DNA of 64,000 nucleotides. Source: Gordius sp. MW1 (taxonomy: Eukaryota > Nematomorpha > Gordioida > Gordea > Gordiidae). Where the stretch lies: positions 7,238,501 to 7,302,500 of the forward strand of contig OZ038529.1 of NCBI GenBank assembly GCA_964036665.1, in the 5' to 3' direction. Position 1 is the first letter of the stretch. Every line of letters begins with the position of its first letter. This document shows, in pieces, positions 32,001 to 41,947 of the stretch. Under the pieces are notes generated by a model that saw only the letters and a list, made by a program, of their open reading frames with translations, searched no databases and was not told the origin of the DNA. The position numbers and the translations under genes were made by a program.

Positions 32001-32180
32001 TTTCACATTGCACGGGCGGATGATGCAATGCGCGTCGTTTGGGGAGGACGCCCTAGCATTCTGGTAAATTTTCGTATTTGAAGCTGCCATGTTGTTTGGA
32101 GTTGCTTTTTACAGCCGGCTTCCGACCTGACGCCAACCCTCCACTTTTTTCACACGGACTTGGGACCGTCGTTGGTAGTG
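29095..32180 (-). mobile_element. RTE-clade LINE, apparently full length
   Basis: A 3086-bp minus-strand insertion flanked by a 17-bp exact target duplication, TTGCAAAATTACTAAAT, at 29078-29094 and 32181-32197. The 5' leader before the ORF is about 90 nt. The 3' end reads GATAAAGAAGAAG, a short A-rich repeat overlapping the stop codon with almost no 3' UTR, as in RTE elements. It is inserted in the same strand orientation as the CDC123-like gene, apparently within an intron. Confidence 0.93.
29103..32090 (-). CDS. RTE endonuclease/reverse transcriptase, intact 995-aa ORF
   Basis: Single ORF from ATG to TAA. N-terminal apurinic/apyrimidinic-type endonuclease (about residues 50-300): RVASWNVGTLTG, CLQETRW, IIGADFNGHVG and QVDYILV, ending KQHRPVVLDI. 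This enzyme nicks target DNA. Reverse transcriptase (about 480-800): GKALGPDDLPIEAW, NFRGIKLTCHSLKLLERV, NQFGFVAGKSTMDPIF, VFIDLEKAYDTVPR (catalytic Asp), GLHQGSALSPFLFNL, and MLYADDIVL (YADD). The C-terminal tail has RLRWYGHVLRREED, typical of the family. No stop or frameshift is present and all key residues are there, so this copy could be active. Length is normal for RTE-type single-ORF LINEs. Confidence 0.95.
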   Translation of the reverse strand: MAASNTKIYQNARASSPNDAHCIIRPCNVKSIQGLPPHSQRRRLRNLVVKRTRVASWNVGTLTGKSIEVAQMLKRRRIHIACLQETRWHGTKARELGDGYKLYYSGSPSRKNGVGIVLSDSYKDKVVKVKRCSDRLMCIKLADQGGLVNVICAYLPQVGCSEIEKDEFYEKLENEIRYVKPDENLIIGADFNGHVGKERGVYERNHGGHGYGVKNKEGEKLLQMAQAYDMAIVNTFFQKRTEHLATYSSGDHLTQVDYILVKRKNLWQVKDCKVIPGEEIAKQHRPVVLDIARKIFPERRKVYTPRTKYEKLKDDRANEMFHARATPLLKVAGLGGDINKRWDTVANVLKETAFQILGRTKGGRAHKRELWWWNDSVKGAIEEKKALYLRWYKTKIGEDYVAYREAKRKAKTAVAIAKNKAYTEMANKLDTKGGDIVMYKLAKIREKKSRDVGTLKVIKSEEGRTLCKPKEVIKRWKDYFQNMMNKTNDRRPLERVEPNSNLVLPFQAYEVGAQLTKMRKGKALGPDDLPIEAWLGCKGEGIDIMTGLFNAMLYESRIPDQWRESTIIPIYKGKGDAQECGNFRGIKLTCHSLKLLERVIVKRLNDEVCLSPNQFGFVAGKSTMDPIFALKQTMEKYGDIRKNLHMVFIDLEKAYDTVPRDLIWWSLRARNIPEGYVRLIKEMYNGAVASVRTTVGETKPFRIMIGLHQGSALSPFLFNLIMDTITKDLHKPAPWTMLYADDIVLCDETREGVFHQAKKWSERFSEFGLKVSEKKTVYMQTMGCSPQMQKNGGLMYTEVDKFTYLGSLLHQEGGCTAEVHSRIKKAWLKWRSISGVMCDKKIPIWLKSKAYKTIVRPVLLYGSETWAVTTAEEKLLQVTEMRMVRWSLGYTKLDRKTNESLMTKMGIQATKDFLRENRLRWYGHVLRREEDDVTRRTLEMDVPGRRGRGRPRATWKRLVKKDMDVKQMEIGMAFTRLRWKRLLKTYPTSVGFPTR

Positions 32181-33065
32181 TTGCAAAATTACTAAATATT
32201 TTAATATATTACATTTTTTTGTTTGTAGCTGCGATTGTAGGAACCTAAAATTTCTTTCAAACCACAGTTTCGTAATTCTTCATAATCAAAAAGTAATGTT
32301 GAAACTGAATTATCTATTATTTGATTGAAATCAATTATCAAGATATTATTTTTCTTTTCACGATATACATCAAAACTATCTATAATATAAATAAAAGAAC
32401 AAAAATTGGTATCTAACAAAAGTTGGAAGGAAATTTTTTTGCAACATGCTTTTTATAAAAACCTATAATTTCAGTACAAATAGTCTTGAAATCACTTTTA
32501 ATATATTCATAAAGGTGAGATGTATCTTTTTGGAAAATTCCTAAAAATTTAGTAAGAGGATAACTGTTATATTATTACCAACTAATTTGTTATCTCTAAC
32601 AAAGCATCTAAATTCATATCCTAGGTTAATATCAATCCACATTTTCAGTATTAACACATTACTTATAATTTAATACAAGTTGGAATAAAAAAAATAATTG
32701 TAGGAAGGATCTAGTGTATCTTGTATAATACTTGAAGCCTTTAAAATTAGCAAGATATCATCCAGGCATGAACACATTAAACTATGATTCAGATTAATCC
32801 ATTTTGCATCACTTGGTGCTTTATTATTAATTTTAGGGAATACAATGCCACCTAGTGTGGATATAGCTTCTTTTATGACGCCCTCAGGGAGATCTATGGG
32901 TTCTTCATCATTACCCTTATTTTCAAAATCTACAATTGTTAATTATGGGTAAGTTCTATACCTTTTTATTCAAGAGACTAATCATTTAAATTATTAGGTA
33001 GTTTAAAGTCGGCCTCAGTTAAAAAATGTAATAACTTGTTACATATTGATATAAATTTGCTACAT

Positions 33066-33945
33066 ATATTTTTTATAATGGCTAGTTATTAATAAAACCA
33101 TTCTATTGTGATATCCCGAAAGATTTCGTCCCAACGGTTCGTCAAAAAAATTTCATCCATATGGTCTTTAGGATCCGTGTCAATTCGCAAATTAAGAATT
33201 AACGATGGATAGATGTCGTATTTGTTATACTAGATAATCAATATATTAGATTTATATCTCGAATGGGGAGGAAATTTGTGTGCATCTAATCCTAACCCTA
33301 ATTTAAAACGCTGACCTAAAACACTACCCCGAACCTCAACCCTGTCCCTTAATTTATAGTGGAGCAATAATTGTTAAATGCATGCGCATTAGATAAATGC
33401 GCAGTTGTCTGATTAGTCTGTTAAATGCTACGCATGCGCATTATAAAAAGTTAATGATCGTTAAGACCTATTAACGATTTACGAGCTGACCGTTTGCGAA
33501 TTGACTTGAAACGGGCCTTTAGTAGTCGCATCGCATGAATCCAGAATGATGAAAAAGGGATACCCGTCAAAGGAGCTCATCAGGAAAGGAGCACACTTTG
33601 TTATTATAACCCTAGCCCTAATACTTACCCTAACCCATATATTTACTTGTTATGATATCACTAGGACATGTTAATACAAAATATTTTGTGCTAAGACAAT
33701 TTGTTAAATTCATCCTGAGCAGTCATGACGAGTCTCGATGCTATTTCTGTGCTCCTTTGGCCGGTTCCCATGAAAAAGTAGCAAAAAAAGTCGGGGGGAG
33801 GGAAAATGCGAAGCGCGTAGACATGTTAGAATTATACGACAAAACAGCACATATTTAATTGTTATTTTCATGTCTTATTTCAAAGAATTTGTCTCATTTT
33901 TGAGCAAGAAGAGAACAAGTATACAAAATATAGATTTTAATGCAT
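33066..33945. other. Intergenic, no gene recognised
   Basis: Contains scattered CCCTAA/TTAGGG-like short runs (around 33290-33345 and 33605-33635) and palindromic ATGCGCAT motifs. A 68-codon ORF at 33652-33858 has no recognisable domain. Confidence 0.4.
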
Positions 33946-33949
33946 ATTT

Positions 33950-34620
33950 GATTAGAATTTAAAAAATCTACAAGAAGTGGGCAGGTACTGACCATTAGTC
34001 AATATTCTTACATCAAAGCTAATATGGGTAAAAATCATCAGACCTATTGGAGATGTAGAAAAACTAAATGTGGCGGGAAAGGAATCCTTAAGCATGAAAA
34101 TTTTGCAATAACTAAGGATCATACATGTAGTACAACAATGCCATCCACAAGTAAGCTTGCAAGTTAGTAGTTATTATATACATCCTACAGGTAGTTCAAA
34201 CATTACAAATAAATTTTTGGAACCTCTTATAAATCATAATCTACCAAATGTAAATTTTGCAATAACTAAGGATCATACATGTAGAATAACAATGCCATCC
34301 ACAAGTAAGCTTGTAAGTTAGTAGTTATTATATACATCCTACAGGTAGTTCAAACATTACAAATGAATTGTTGGAACCTCCTATAAATCATGACCTACCA
34401 AATCTTGACATGCAACTCAGTATTTTTTGCAAAAAATGTTTTATGGGGAAGATATGAAGAGACAAATCTCCCAAGAACCAATAATCACATAGAAGGATTC
34501 CACAATAAGAAACTTGTAAAGGCTTCCCATCCCAATATTTATCATTTTATTGATTATCTCAAAAAGACACAGAAAGAAATTAACTCAAATATCTATAAAA
34601 TAAAGGAAAAACAATAAACC
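33950..34620 (+). pseudogene. MULE-type transposase remnant with FLYWCH finger
   Basis: The first part reads QYSYIKANMGKNHQTYWRC, then KCGGKGILKHENFAITKDHTC, a FLYWCH-like zinc finger (W-x-C..C..H-x-C) found at the N-terminus of many MULE-derived transposase proteins. The second part, 34390-34617, has the family's C-terminal signature: LPRTNNHIEGFHNKKLV, then SHPNIYHFIDYLKKTQKEI. The catalytic DDE core between them is missing. In its place a segment of about 154 bp is tandemly duplicated (34101-34254 and 34255-34405). Confidence 0.72.
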
Positions 34621-34630
34621 CAAAATCTAA

Positions 34631-35253
34631 GAAAGAATTTTACAAAGAAAAGGTAAAAGAACATTATACTAACAGTGAAATAGACCCATCTCAATTTCTA
34701 AAAACAATATCTTATCTAGAATCGGGGTCAAAGTAGCAGAATGATGAAAAAGTAGCAGAAAAATATGACTTTTAGATAATCAATATATTAGTATTAAATC
34801 TCAAATGGGGAGGGAATTTGATGTGCTCCTAACCCTAACCTAAAACACTAACCCTAACCTAAAACCCCGACCTAAAACACTAACCCTCCTGACCAATCTT
34901 GATAAAATATAGAGAAAGAGATGCAATGTTAAATATTACCACTTGATTATTTGTATGTTATAATTTAGTAAATATTAATAAAAAAAACTTCAATGAGTAG
35001 AGTGTAAAGGCAAAACATTTTAATAAATTTAATATCATATCCATGGAGGTATTAGTATTCAACATCAATCTAGTCACACCTGTAAGGTATTTATCTTAAT
35101 AAATTCATTATTATAATATAAATTATGAATAAAATAAACTACTGCATAATCATAGGTTAAAACTTAAATTCTCATATCAATAAACAGATGTTAAGTCCTG
35201 ACCAATCTTGATCAGTTCTGACCAATTTGGCTTTTTTCTGCGACTTTGACCCG
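34631..35253. other. Intergenic, no gene recognised
   Basis: Holds a degenerate CCTAACCCTAACC run near 34830-34890, adjacent to the MULE relic, and AT-rich filler. Confidence 0.4.
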
Positions 35254-35261
35254 GTCTCTAG

Positions 35262-36341
35262 TAGAGACCTGCAAAATCAATTTTTTAAGGCTCGGAATTA
35301 AAATGGGGAAATAGGCCTGGCCCGGGCCCGTATTTTAGCATCCCTAAAAACAAGGCCCGGGCCCGGCCCGGAATTTTAGTAATTGCAGAAACTTAATCAA
35401 ACTTAATTTTGTTACAATTTTTTATTAAATAATAAAACGCACATAAAAAAATTATAAATTGATAATAAAACTATTTTGATGCAAAAAACACAGGCATCAA
35501 AAATTTCCGTGTTTTAGATTTGTTCTCCGCTCTTCATAAATGCGGGCTGACGAAAAACACCTCTCACTTGAGGCCAAATTAGGTGTCGAAAAAATCTTAC
35601 ACACCAGAGGGCTAAGCGCTGGAAATGACCACTGTGGTCTTTCGACCAATCCGATAATTTTTTTTTTTTCTCGTTGATCTTTAACTTTGTGTTGGTGTCA
35701 ACTTCATTTTCCTCTACCTCTTTCTTCATAGAAGATGTTTCATGCCATATCCATTCTACAAAATTAGGCTATTGAGAATATGAGATCATTTTTTATTTTT
35801 GCAGAATTTGTAAGTTTTGTTAAAAGTGGCCTGCATAGGTAATTGTCCAATTTTTATTTTCCTGGACTTCTTTACAGCATTTATGTTTTTGGAGATGGGT
35901 GTTCCATATTAAGCATTATCAAAACTAACATAAATATTGCCTGATGAGCAGGAATTATAGGATAACACATTCCTGGAAATCTTACAAAAAACAAAATTTA
36001 TTTTCTTATAATCTTTTCTATACTTCACTCTTTTCTCTAAGATTTTCTTTTACTTTATAAAATTCTTTCTGAATATTTTCAGCCATTAGCAGTAGATTTT
36101 TTTTGTTCCATACTTAATTGTTTGCTTATTAGAATAAGCGCGAAATGAATAAATGAGTGTTTAACCGATTCAATAACTTGTAATTAATTTTTTGAAATAT
36201 TATAGATTGTTTTAAACAGAAAAAAAGACTACTTAGACTCTTTTAAATTATTCCGGGCCGGGCCTATAATTTATAAATTAGGCCCGGCCCGGAATTTTAA
36301 AACCTAAAAATCCGGGCCTCGGGCCGCCCGCGCAGGTCTCT
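35262..36341 (-). mobile_element. hAT element fragment, TAGAGACCTGC family
   Basis: Both ends are TAGAGACCTGC / GCAGGTCTCTA, with GGCCCGGG-rich subterminal sequence. On the minus strand a damaged transposase C-terminus is readable: LASSERCFSSARIYEERRT, the hAT dimerisation signature, in a frame that needs a shift relative to the longest ORF at 35514-35729. No matching 8-bp flank is found. The same family makes the ends of the palindrome at 25531-28633 and a piece at 41217. Confidence 0.72.
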
Positions 36342-36355
36342 AGTCGCATGTTAAG

Positions 36356-36503
36356 GGTGCCCTATCAACTCGCCGAATTTGATGTCCCCCGGTTAAAAAA
36401 GATCCCCTAATTTAAAATCGTCCCCCATTAACCAATCTCAACCAATCACGAAATATCCCCCGTGAATTTGGCGAGATGGTTTTCGGCAAGTTGACGGGCC
36501 ATC
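36356..36503. mobile_element. MULE-type MITE with 9-bp target duplication (copy 1)
   Basis: Ends are GGTGCCCTATCAACTCGCCGA and the inverted GATGGCCCGTCAACTTGCCG. Flanks are exact 9-bp repeats CATGTTAAG (36347-36355, 36504-36512), the size made by Mutator-like transposases. Internal GTCCCC motifs face each other, so the element can fold as a hairpin. Confidence 0.85.
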
Positions 36504-36589
36504 CATGTTAAGTACATGGCCCTTATCAACTCGCTTAAAACTAGTGGTGGTGAAACGCTTAGCACCAGCACGTGTAGCGCCTCCCATCT

Positions 36590-36775
36590 ACATAGCATAG
36601 TCGCTTGGATGCGCTAAAGTTATAGCACATAGTCACTTGGAGGCGCTAAAGCTATAGCACATAGTCACTTAGAGGCGCTAAAGCTATAGCACATAGTCAC
36701 TTGGAGGCGCTAGAGGTGTAGCACATTGTCACATAAGGCGCTAGAGTTATAGCGTGGCGCTAACATTGTTATAAA
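36590..36775 (+). repeat. 32-bp minisatellite, about 5 units
   Basis: Unit AGTCACTTGGAGGCGCTAAA followed by GCTATAGCACAT. Later units are more divergent and shorter. Each unit contains GGCGCTA/TAGCGC-type partial palindromes. There are no intervening unique spacers, so it is not a CRISPR array. Confidence 0.85.
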
Positions 36776-37604
36776 ATTTATAGGTTAAATTGCATTATTA
36801 TGCGCATATGTGGCACCAGATGCGGGCCATTGTCTCTCCCAGTTGGCTAGTTTTTATTTTAATGCAATTTTGGGCTCACTTTATGTTAAAAATGTCCAGT
36901 TGTGTATACTTTGGGTTTACAATGGTACAAAAATGATTATGGAAACGATTTTTGCCTCCAAATAAGGTCTAGCTAATGACCTGGTTGGTTTTAAATTTTC
37001 TGACCATGTCCGAGCCCAAATTCGCTTTATATTTCACTTTTATAAATCTAAACCGATTCTTTTTACAGCTTGTCAACTTGTTGCATTAAAGCGAATAATC
37101 GCGAAACTTGTAAAATAATTGCCTACGAATGAATAATGAACTCTGCTTACATTTTAGTTAATGACAGTTGGTTTGCATCTGAACTCTGGCGGAAAAGTAA
37201 AATTTCCTAAAAAAACGATGATCAAATCCCGGCCATTTGTAGCCTCACGTCCACGTGATTAAATTTGTAACCGACTTTTTTTAAGTTTTTCTAATTTCGG
37301 TATAATGACGAACTCGTGGTTGGCTAAATTTTTGCCAAAAAATAAATAATGACCGCTGTTTGAATATAATTGTTCTGACCTACTGCTTAAAGTTTGACCA
37401 TTTAACACAAAAATGATCTTCCCCCTTCATAGGCATTCTGCATCCGCCCCTAGCCATAAAAAAAAATAAAAAAGTATTTTGGTTCGAGGCCAGGCCCAAC
37501 TAGTCCCTTATAAACGTACCTTTGGGCAATAGGCTTTCATAGAAACCAGTTTTTGCAGATATATTTCGTAACTTAAAGCAACAACTAGTATAGATGTAGC
37601 CAGG
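36776..37604. other. Intergenic, no gene recognised
   Basis: No ORF, RNA or repeat with recognisable features. Confidence 0.35.
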
Positions 37605-37612
37605 CCTTCTAC

Positions 37613-38629
37613 CAGAGACCAGATTGCCCGGCCCGCTGCCCGAACAGGCCCGGCCCGTGGGCCGGGCAATTGTCCTAAATTTTTATTTTTGGGCGGGCAC
37701 GAAGAGATAGGGTTCGGGCAATTCGGGCTTAATGAGATTTTTTAAATAGTGTAGGAGTGTATTATTTTGTTACTTTTTATTTAATTGCATATGAAAATGC
37801 TACAAAACTTAAGAAACTTGATTTCGCCATCACAAAGTTTCTCCAATTAGCTTTTATTATTCCCTTATCATTCGTCGCTTTCGCTAAGTTACTACTTATT
37901 TCTATGATAAAATATTTCTATATACCTTTCTTTTTTTGCTTTAAGTTAAAAGAATTATCCATAAATTGCATTTAAATTCTATTGATAAATTATTGTCTTT
38001 TTATCAAAGATAATAAGTTTTTACAGAGCACAGATTGACTAATTGAACTAATTTTATTCATTAAAAAGTTTATTTATGGGTAGGGCAAACGGGTTAACTC
38101 AAAAGGGGAGTATAATTTTGTTTTTTGTAATATTATTTATTAAATATGTAAACTTAAAACTTAATTAAAAAATTGCTACATAAATATTTTCATGGACATC
38201 GGCTGCATTCAATTAATATTTTGCTATTATATGTTTTTTAAATGTTCCAACATGTTTGTCCCTAAGTGCATTAGCAATTAACTTATTAAAATATTATGAC
38301 CTAAAGATGTTTAGCCAGTGCTATCTGGCCAAATTTTTTTGAAAGATTAAATATTAACTTTTGACCTAATAGGATTAAAATGAAAAAATCATTCGACTTT
38401 TAAATAATATAGGAAAGTAGATTTTAGTTGTGATAATAAAATATTGCATATTTTTTTTAATATGCCATTAATTTAATGCTTATATTTTAATAGTGGTCAT
38501 AATTTCGGGCCTAACGGGCGAATTTAATATTTCGGGCCGGGCAGCTTTAATGTTTTGGGCGGGAAATGAAGTTAAAAAATTTAACCGGGCCGAGTTCGGG
38601 CATAAAATTTCTAACAAATCTGAGCTCTG
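37613..38629. mobile_element. Non-autonomous hAT element with GGGCCGGGC subterminal repeats
   Basis: Flanked by an exact 8-bp duplication CCTTCTAC (37605-37612, 38630-38637). Ends read CAGAGACCAGATTG and, inverted, CAGAGCTCAGATTTG. Short GC-rich repeats (GCCCGGCCC, CGGGC) lie near both ends and the core is AT-rich. No transposase is visible; the 72-codon ORF inside has no domain. Confidence 0.9.
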
Positions 38630-38637
38630 CCTTCTAC

Positions 38638-39273
38638 CCTCAATTTACGCTTTGTTTCTTTTGACCCCTGCTTAAATTGCATAGCATATGAACTGCTTCC
38701 ATTTGAAATGTAGAAGAGCGTAGGGCTAAGACTAAACAAAGACAATACGGGGGCTGAGCACCTGGGGGTTCAAGGGGCGGAGCAAATTACGTAGAGCCAA
38801 GGGTTAGAGCATCTGGCTGAGTCAAAGGACTTTTTTAATATTAATGCATATTAAATTTTGCAAAACATGCTTCTTTTATTTTTTATTTATCTAACATATT
38901 TTATTCTATGATAATAATAAAAATTAAACAACCAAAAAGTTAGGCCCACTGGCCCCACTCGGATTAAATTCGAAAAATTAATGTATTTATTATGTTTCCA
39001 GGCTTTTATAAGTGTCTCAAAATTATGCAACTAAACTATAAAATTTTAATCCATTCTAATTTATTAATCAAAAAAATTTTCACATTTTGGGCGAGGGGAA
39101 GGAAAAGTCCCGCTTTCCTCCCCCTTTGCTAAACGCCTGTACAATTAAAACAATCTTTAATTTAATATTCCTAAATTCACACTAACCGATCGACGAAAGA
39201 CTATACTTATGTCAAATGCAAATGACCACTCATATTTAAACCAATTTCGATGGGCAACTAAATATTTTAATTA
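38638..39273. other. Intergenic, no gene recognised
   Basis: AT-rich sequence with no recognisable ORF. Confidence 0.35.
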
Positions 39274-39464
39274 CATGGGCGTAGCCAGGTTTTGGATTAA
39301 GGGGGGGGGGGGGGGCGAAACGTTAAAAAGTTCAATTAGGGGGGGGGCAAAACATAATTTTTTTTAATTTTTAAGGCTTTATGCATTAAAAAAATTTTTT
39401 TCTCGCCATTTAGGGGGGGGGCGGCCACTCCCCTCCCCCCCCTGCCCCTTCCCTGGCGCCCATG
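39274..39464. mobile_element. Poly-G MITE, CATGGGCGTAGCCAGG family (copy A)
   Basis: Begins CATGGGCGTAGCCAGG and ends CCTGGCGCCCATG, with G-runs of 15 and C-runs inside. Related copies: 39685-39798, about 1255-1390, 43328-43460 and 46080-46225. The termini of the 1.67-kb core of block C (51400-53067) are of the same type. Confidence 0.7.
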
Positions 39465-39684
39465 TTGAATTATTAATTTTGAACAAAAAATAATGGCTTT
39501 CAACTCTTTATTTTTATAAATTAAGCGACTATTTATTTCCATTTTTCTACACACTAATTTATACAGTTTTCGTCTCAAACACTTTGCTATATTTAATTTG
39601 ACAAACTTTGTGTTCTGATGAACATATAGTTTTCTTGTTTTAATGAATCTTTTCTTATATGTTGCTCCTTTTAAAGAGTGCAAA

Positions 39685-39798
39685 CATGAGCGTAACTAGG
39701 GGTGTTAGGGAGATAAAATTATGGCTAAAATTTCAAAACATTAACATTTTGCCCTAAATTATTACCTCCATCTAATTCCAAACCTGGTTACGCCCATG
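39685..39798. mobile_element. Short MITE of the same family (114 bp, copy B)
   Basis: Ends CATGAGCGTAACTAGG and inverted CATGGGCGTAACCAGG. The core contains AAATTATGGCTAAAATTT, shared with the other copies. Confidence 0.72.
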
Positions 39799-40243
39799 TT
39801 CCAAATACATTAAATACCTTGTGGATCTGACAATATTAAACTCCGTCAAAATATGAATAATTTGGTCCTTATTAGTCTTGATTCAGGTTTAATTAATTAA
39901 ATCTAGTTTAAATTTGCTGCTACTACTTTTAGCAAATGAATGAATTGTCAAAACACCATTGAAAACGGCAGTGCTAGGTTTCACTATAATACCCCCAAAA
40001 CATAAAATTTTTAATAACTTGTTTATGGTTTCAAAGTAATTGAGAAATTCATATATATTTGGTTAATATTTATTATAATTATCCAATTCTTTTTTTTTTT
40101 GGGGGGGGGGGGTGTTTCGGGTTAGAACTCATCTTCCCCCATGGACAAATAAAATTGAATTTATTTTCAAATTTTTTTTTTAACATCACACTCGCTTAAA
40201 GTTTAAATTAAGTCTATGTCTCAGATCCCTCATATGTATAGGG

Positions 40244-40609
40244 CAGTCTTGTTAAGTCAGTGGTGCCGCTCCTTATTGTAAAAAAAGCTGGAGCGCCCCA
40301 CCTTTTTAAAAATGAGGAGCAGGCGCGGGAGTAGCTTCTTTTAGGGCTGGAGCGGGAGCTGAGGAAGCCGCTCCTCCGAATATAAAGGAGGGGCACGGGA
40401 GTAGCTCCTTTTAGGGCTGGAACGGGAGAAAAGAAGCGCCGCTCCTCCGCTTCTTTAAATATAATATATTTTTTTAATATTTACGCTCCTCCGCTCCCGC
40501 TCCAGCCCTAAAAGGAGCTACTCCCGCGCCCGCTCCTCATTTTTAAAAAGAAGGGGCGCTCCAGCTTTTTTTTACAAAAAGGAGCGGCGCTCCTGACTTA
40601 ACAAGACTG
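40244..40609. mobile_element. hAT-type MITE, near-perfect hairpin (366 bp)
   Basis: Termini CAGTCTTGTTAAGTCAG and inverse CTGACTTAACAAGACTG. Most of the element is an inverted repeat of GGAGCGGGAG/AGGAGCGGCGCTCC motifs around an AT-rich loop near 40455-40480. Flanks show a probable 8-bp duplication TATAGGGC / GATAGGGC (one mismatch; boundaries ambiguous by one base). Overlapping ORFs are artefacts. Confidence 0.8.
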
Positions 40610-40617
40610 GATAGGGC

Positions 40618-41212
40618 ATATAATAATAAAAATATTTATAAATAAAACAAAGTAATGTAGTTGAAACGATTATACCAAGACAATATTAAAAATTTTACAA
40701 GGTATAGTTGTGTACAAATGAATTGTAAGAGCACAAAGTGGAACCAAAATATTGACAAGAAAACCTTGATATTTTAAAAAATAATGCAAATAGTAAAAAA
40801 CTATGCAACAAACTTTTTATAAAAATTTTGTATTGTCACAAAAATTGCCCTAATATAAATTTTTTATATACGATATTGGCAGCATTTTCAGGCAGCATAT
40901 AAAGAAATCAATGACAACATTTAAAAGCCTTTTTTAAGGTTAGATCCTCAAAAAGCAAAATTATAATATAAAATATAATTAAATTTAAGAGTGAAATTAA
41001 AATTAACAAATGCGAGAATGACTATTTAAAAGTTATTGTCCCTTTTGATAGCTTTATTTGCACAAACCCCCTTTAGACCACCAAAAATTAAAAATAAACG
41101 AATAAATTTAATGGCTTATATAACCCTTAAAAATATTATGCCAAAATTAAATGAATCAAATCTTTATTTGATAAATTTAGATGTTATTAGAGATGTGAGA
41201 TGTACATAGAGA
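40618..41212. other. Intergenic, no gene recognised
   Basis: AT-rich filler, no recognisable coding or RNA feature. Confidence 0.35.
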
Positions 41213-41216
41213 CCTG

Positions 41217-41740
41217 CAAAATCGATTTTTTTAAGGCCCAGAATTTAAAATGAAAAAAAATCAGGCCCGGCCGGGCCCCGAATTTTAGCATCTTTATAAA
41301 CAAGGCCCGGGCCCGGACCCGAAATTTTAATAATTGAAGAAATTTAATCAAACTTAATTGTGGAAAAATTTTTATTACAAAATAAAACGTATATAATAAA
41401 AGTATAAATCGATATGGAACTATTTTGATGCAAAAAACACAGGCATTTTAAATTTGTTCTCCGCTCTTCATAAATGCGGCCCGCTGACGAAAAACCCTTT
41501 CACTCGAGGAAGCAAGTGTCGAAAAAAAACTTACAAACAAGGGAGCTAAGCGCTGGAAATTGACCACTAATTCAAATAATTCTATTTTTTTATCGTTGAT
41601 CTTTAACTTTTTGTATGTTTCAACTTTTCTTTTACTTCATAAAATTCTTTCTCAATATTTTCAGCTATTAGAAGTAGATTTTTTTTGTTTCATACTATTA
41701 TAAATTGTTTGTATATTAGAAAAAGCGCGAAATGAATGTT
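41217..41740. mobile_element. hAT fragment, TAGAGACCTGC family (one end only)
   Basis: Starts TAGAGACCTGCAAAATCGAT and follows the 25531 and 35262 copies with deletions. The opposite terminus is absent. Confidence 0.7.
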
Positions 41741-41753
41741 TAACAGATGTAAT

Positions 41754-41938
41754 GATGCCCTATCAACTCGCCGAAAACAATCTCGCCGAAAATCACCAGG
41801 GGACATTTTCTGATTAGTTGTTTAATGTCCCCCAGCTTAAAATCGTCCCCCATTCAACCAATCACAAATAAGGGGACATTTTTTAGCTGGGGGACATTAA
41901 ATTCGGCGAGATTGTTTTCGGCGAGTTGACGGGCCACC
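41754..41938. mobile_element. MULE-type MITE (copy 2)
   Basis: Ends GATGCCCTATCAACTCGCC and inverse GGTGGCCCGTCAACTCGCC. Flanks AGATGTAAT (41745-41753) and ACATGTAAT (41939-41947) are 9-bp duplications with one mismatch. Same family as 36356-36503. Confidence 0.82.
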
Positions 41939-41947
41939 ACATGTAAT

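Larger units (their letters stand above)
28980..33063 (-). pseudogene. CDC123-like (D123) gene remnant with an RTE insertion
   Basis: CDC123 is an ATP-grasp protein that assists eIF2 assembly in the cytoplasm. Readable pieces, in gene order: KLPNNLND (about 32980-33063); DLPEGVIKEAISTLGGIVFP, KAPSDAKWI and DDILLILKASS (32673-32929); WIDINLGYEFRCFVRDNKLVG (32579-32655); IFQKDTSHLYEYIKSDF (32418-32540); SFDVYREKKNNILIIDFN and STLLFDYEEL (32245-32379); and FRFIQESSGIQPFK (29010-29068) beyond the RTE. Two 38-nt introns (32541-32578, with TACTAA; 32380-32417) join the pieces in phase. In-frame TAG and TAA codons at about 32978 and 32966, a TAA at 32670, and a phase mismatch at the last join suggest it is inactive or very divergent. 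The metal/ATP-binding region IIDFN is intact. Confidence 0.72.

Noticed and set aside
33290-34890. CCCTAA-like runs as an internal telomere.
   Set aside because: Only two or three consecutive perfect units, mixed with degenerate CCTAAAAC; too short to call interstitial telomeric arrays.
35262-36341. 8-bp target duplication around the TAGAGACCTGC hAT fragment.
   Set aside because: Flanks GTCTCTAG and AGTCGCAT do not match in any register tried.
36590-36775. CRISPR-like 32-bp repeats.
   Set aside because: Units are directly adjacent with no unique spacers, no cas genes are present, and the genome is eukaryotic.
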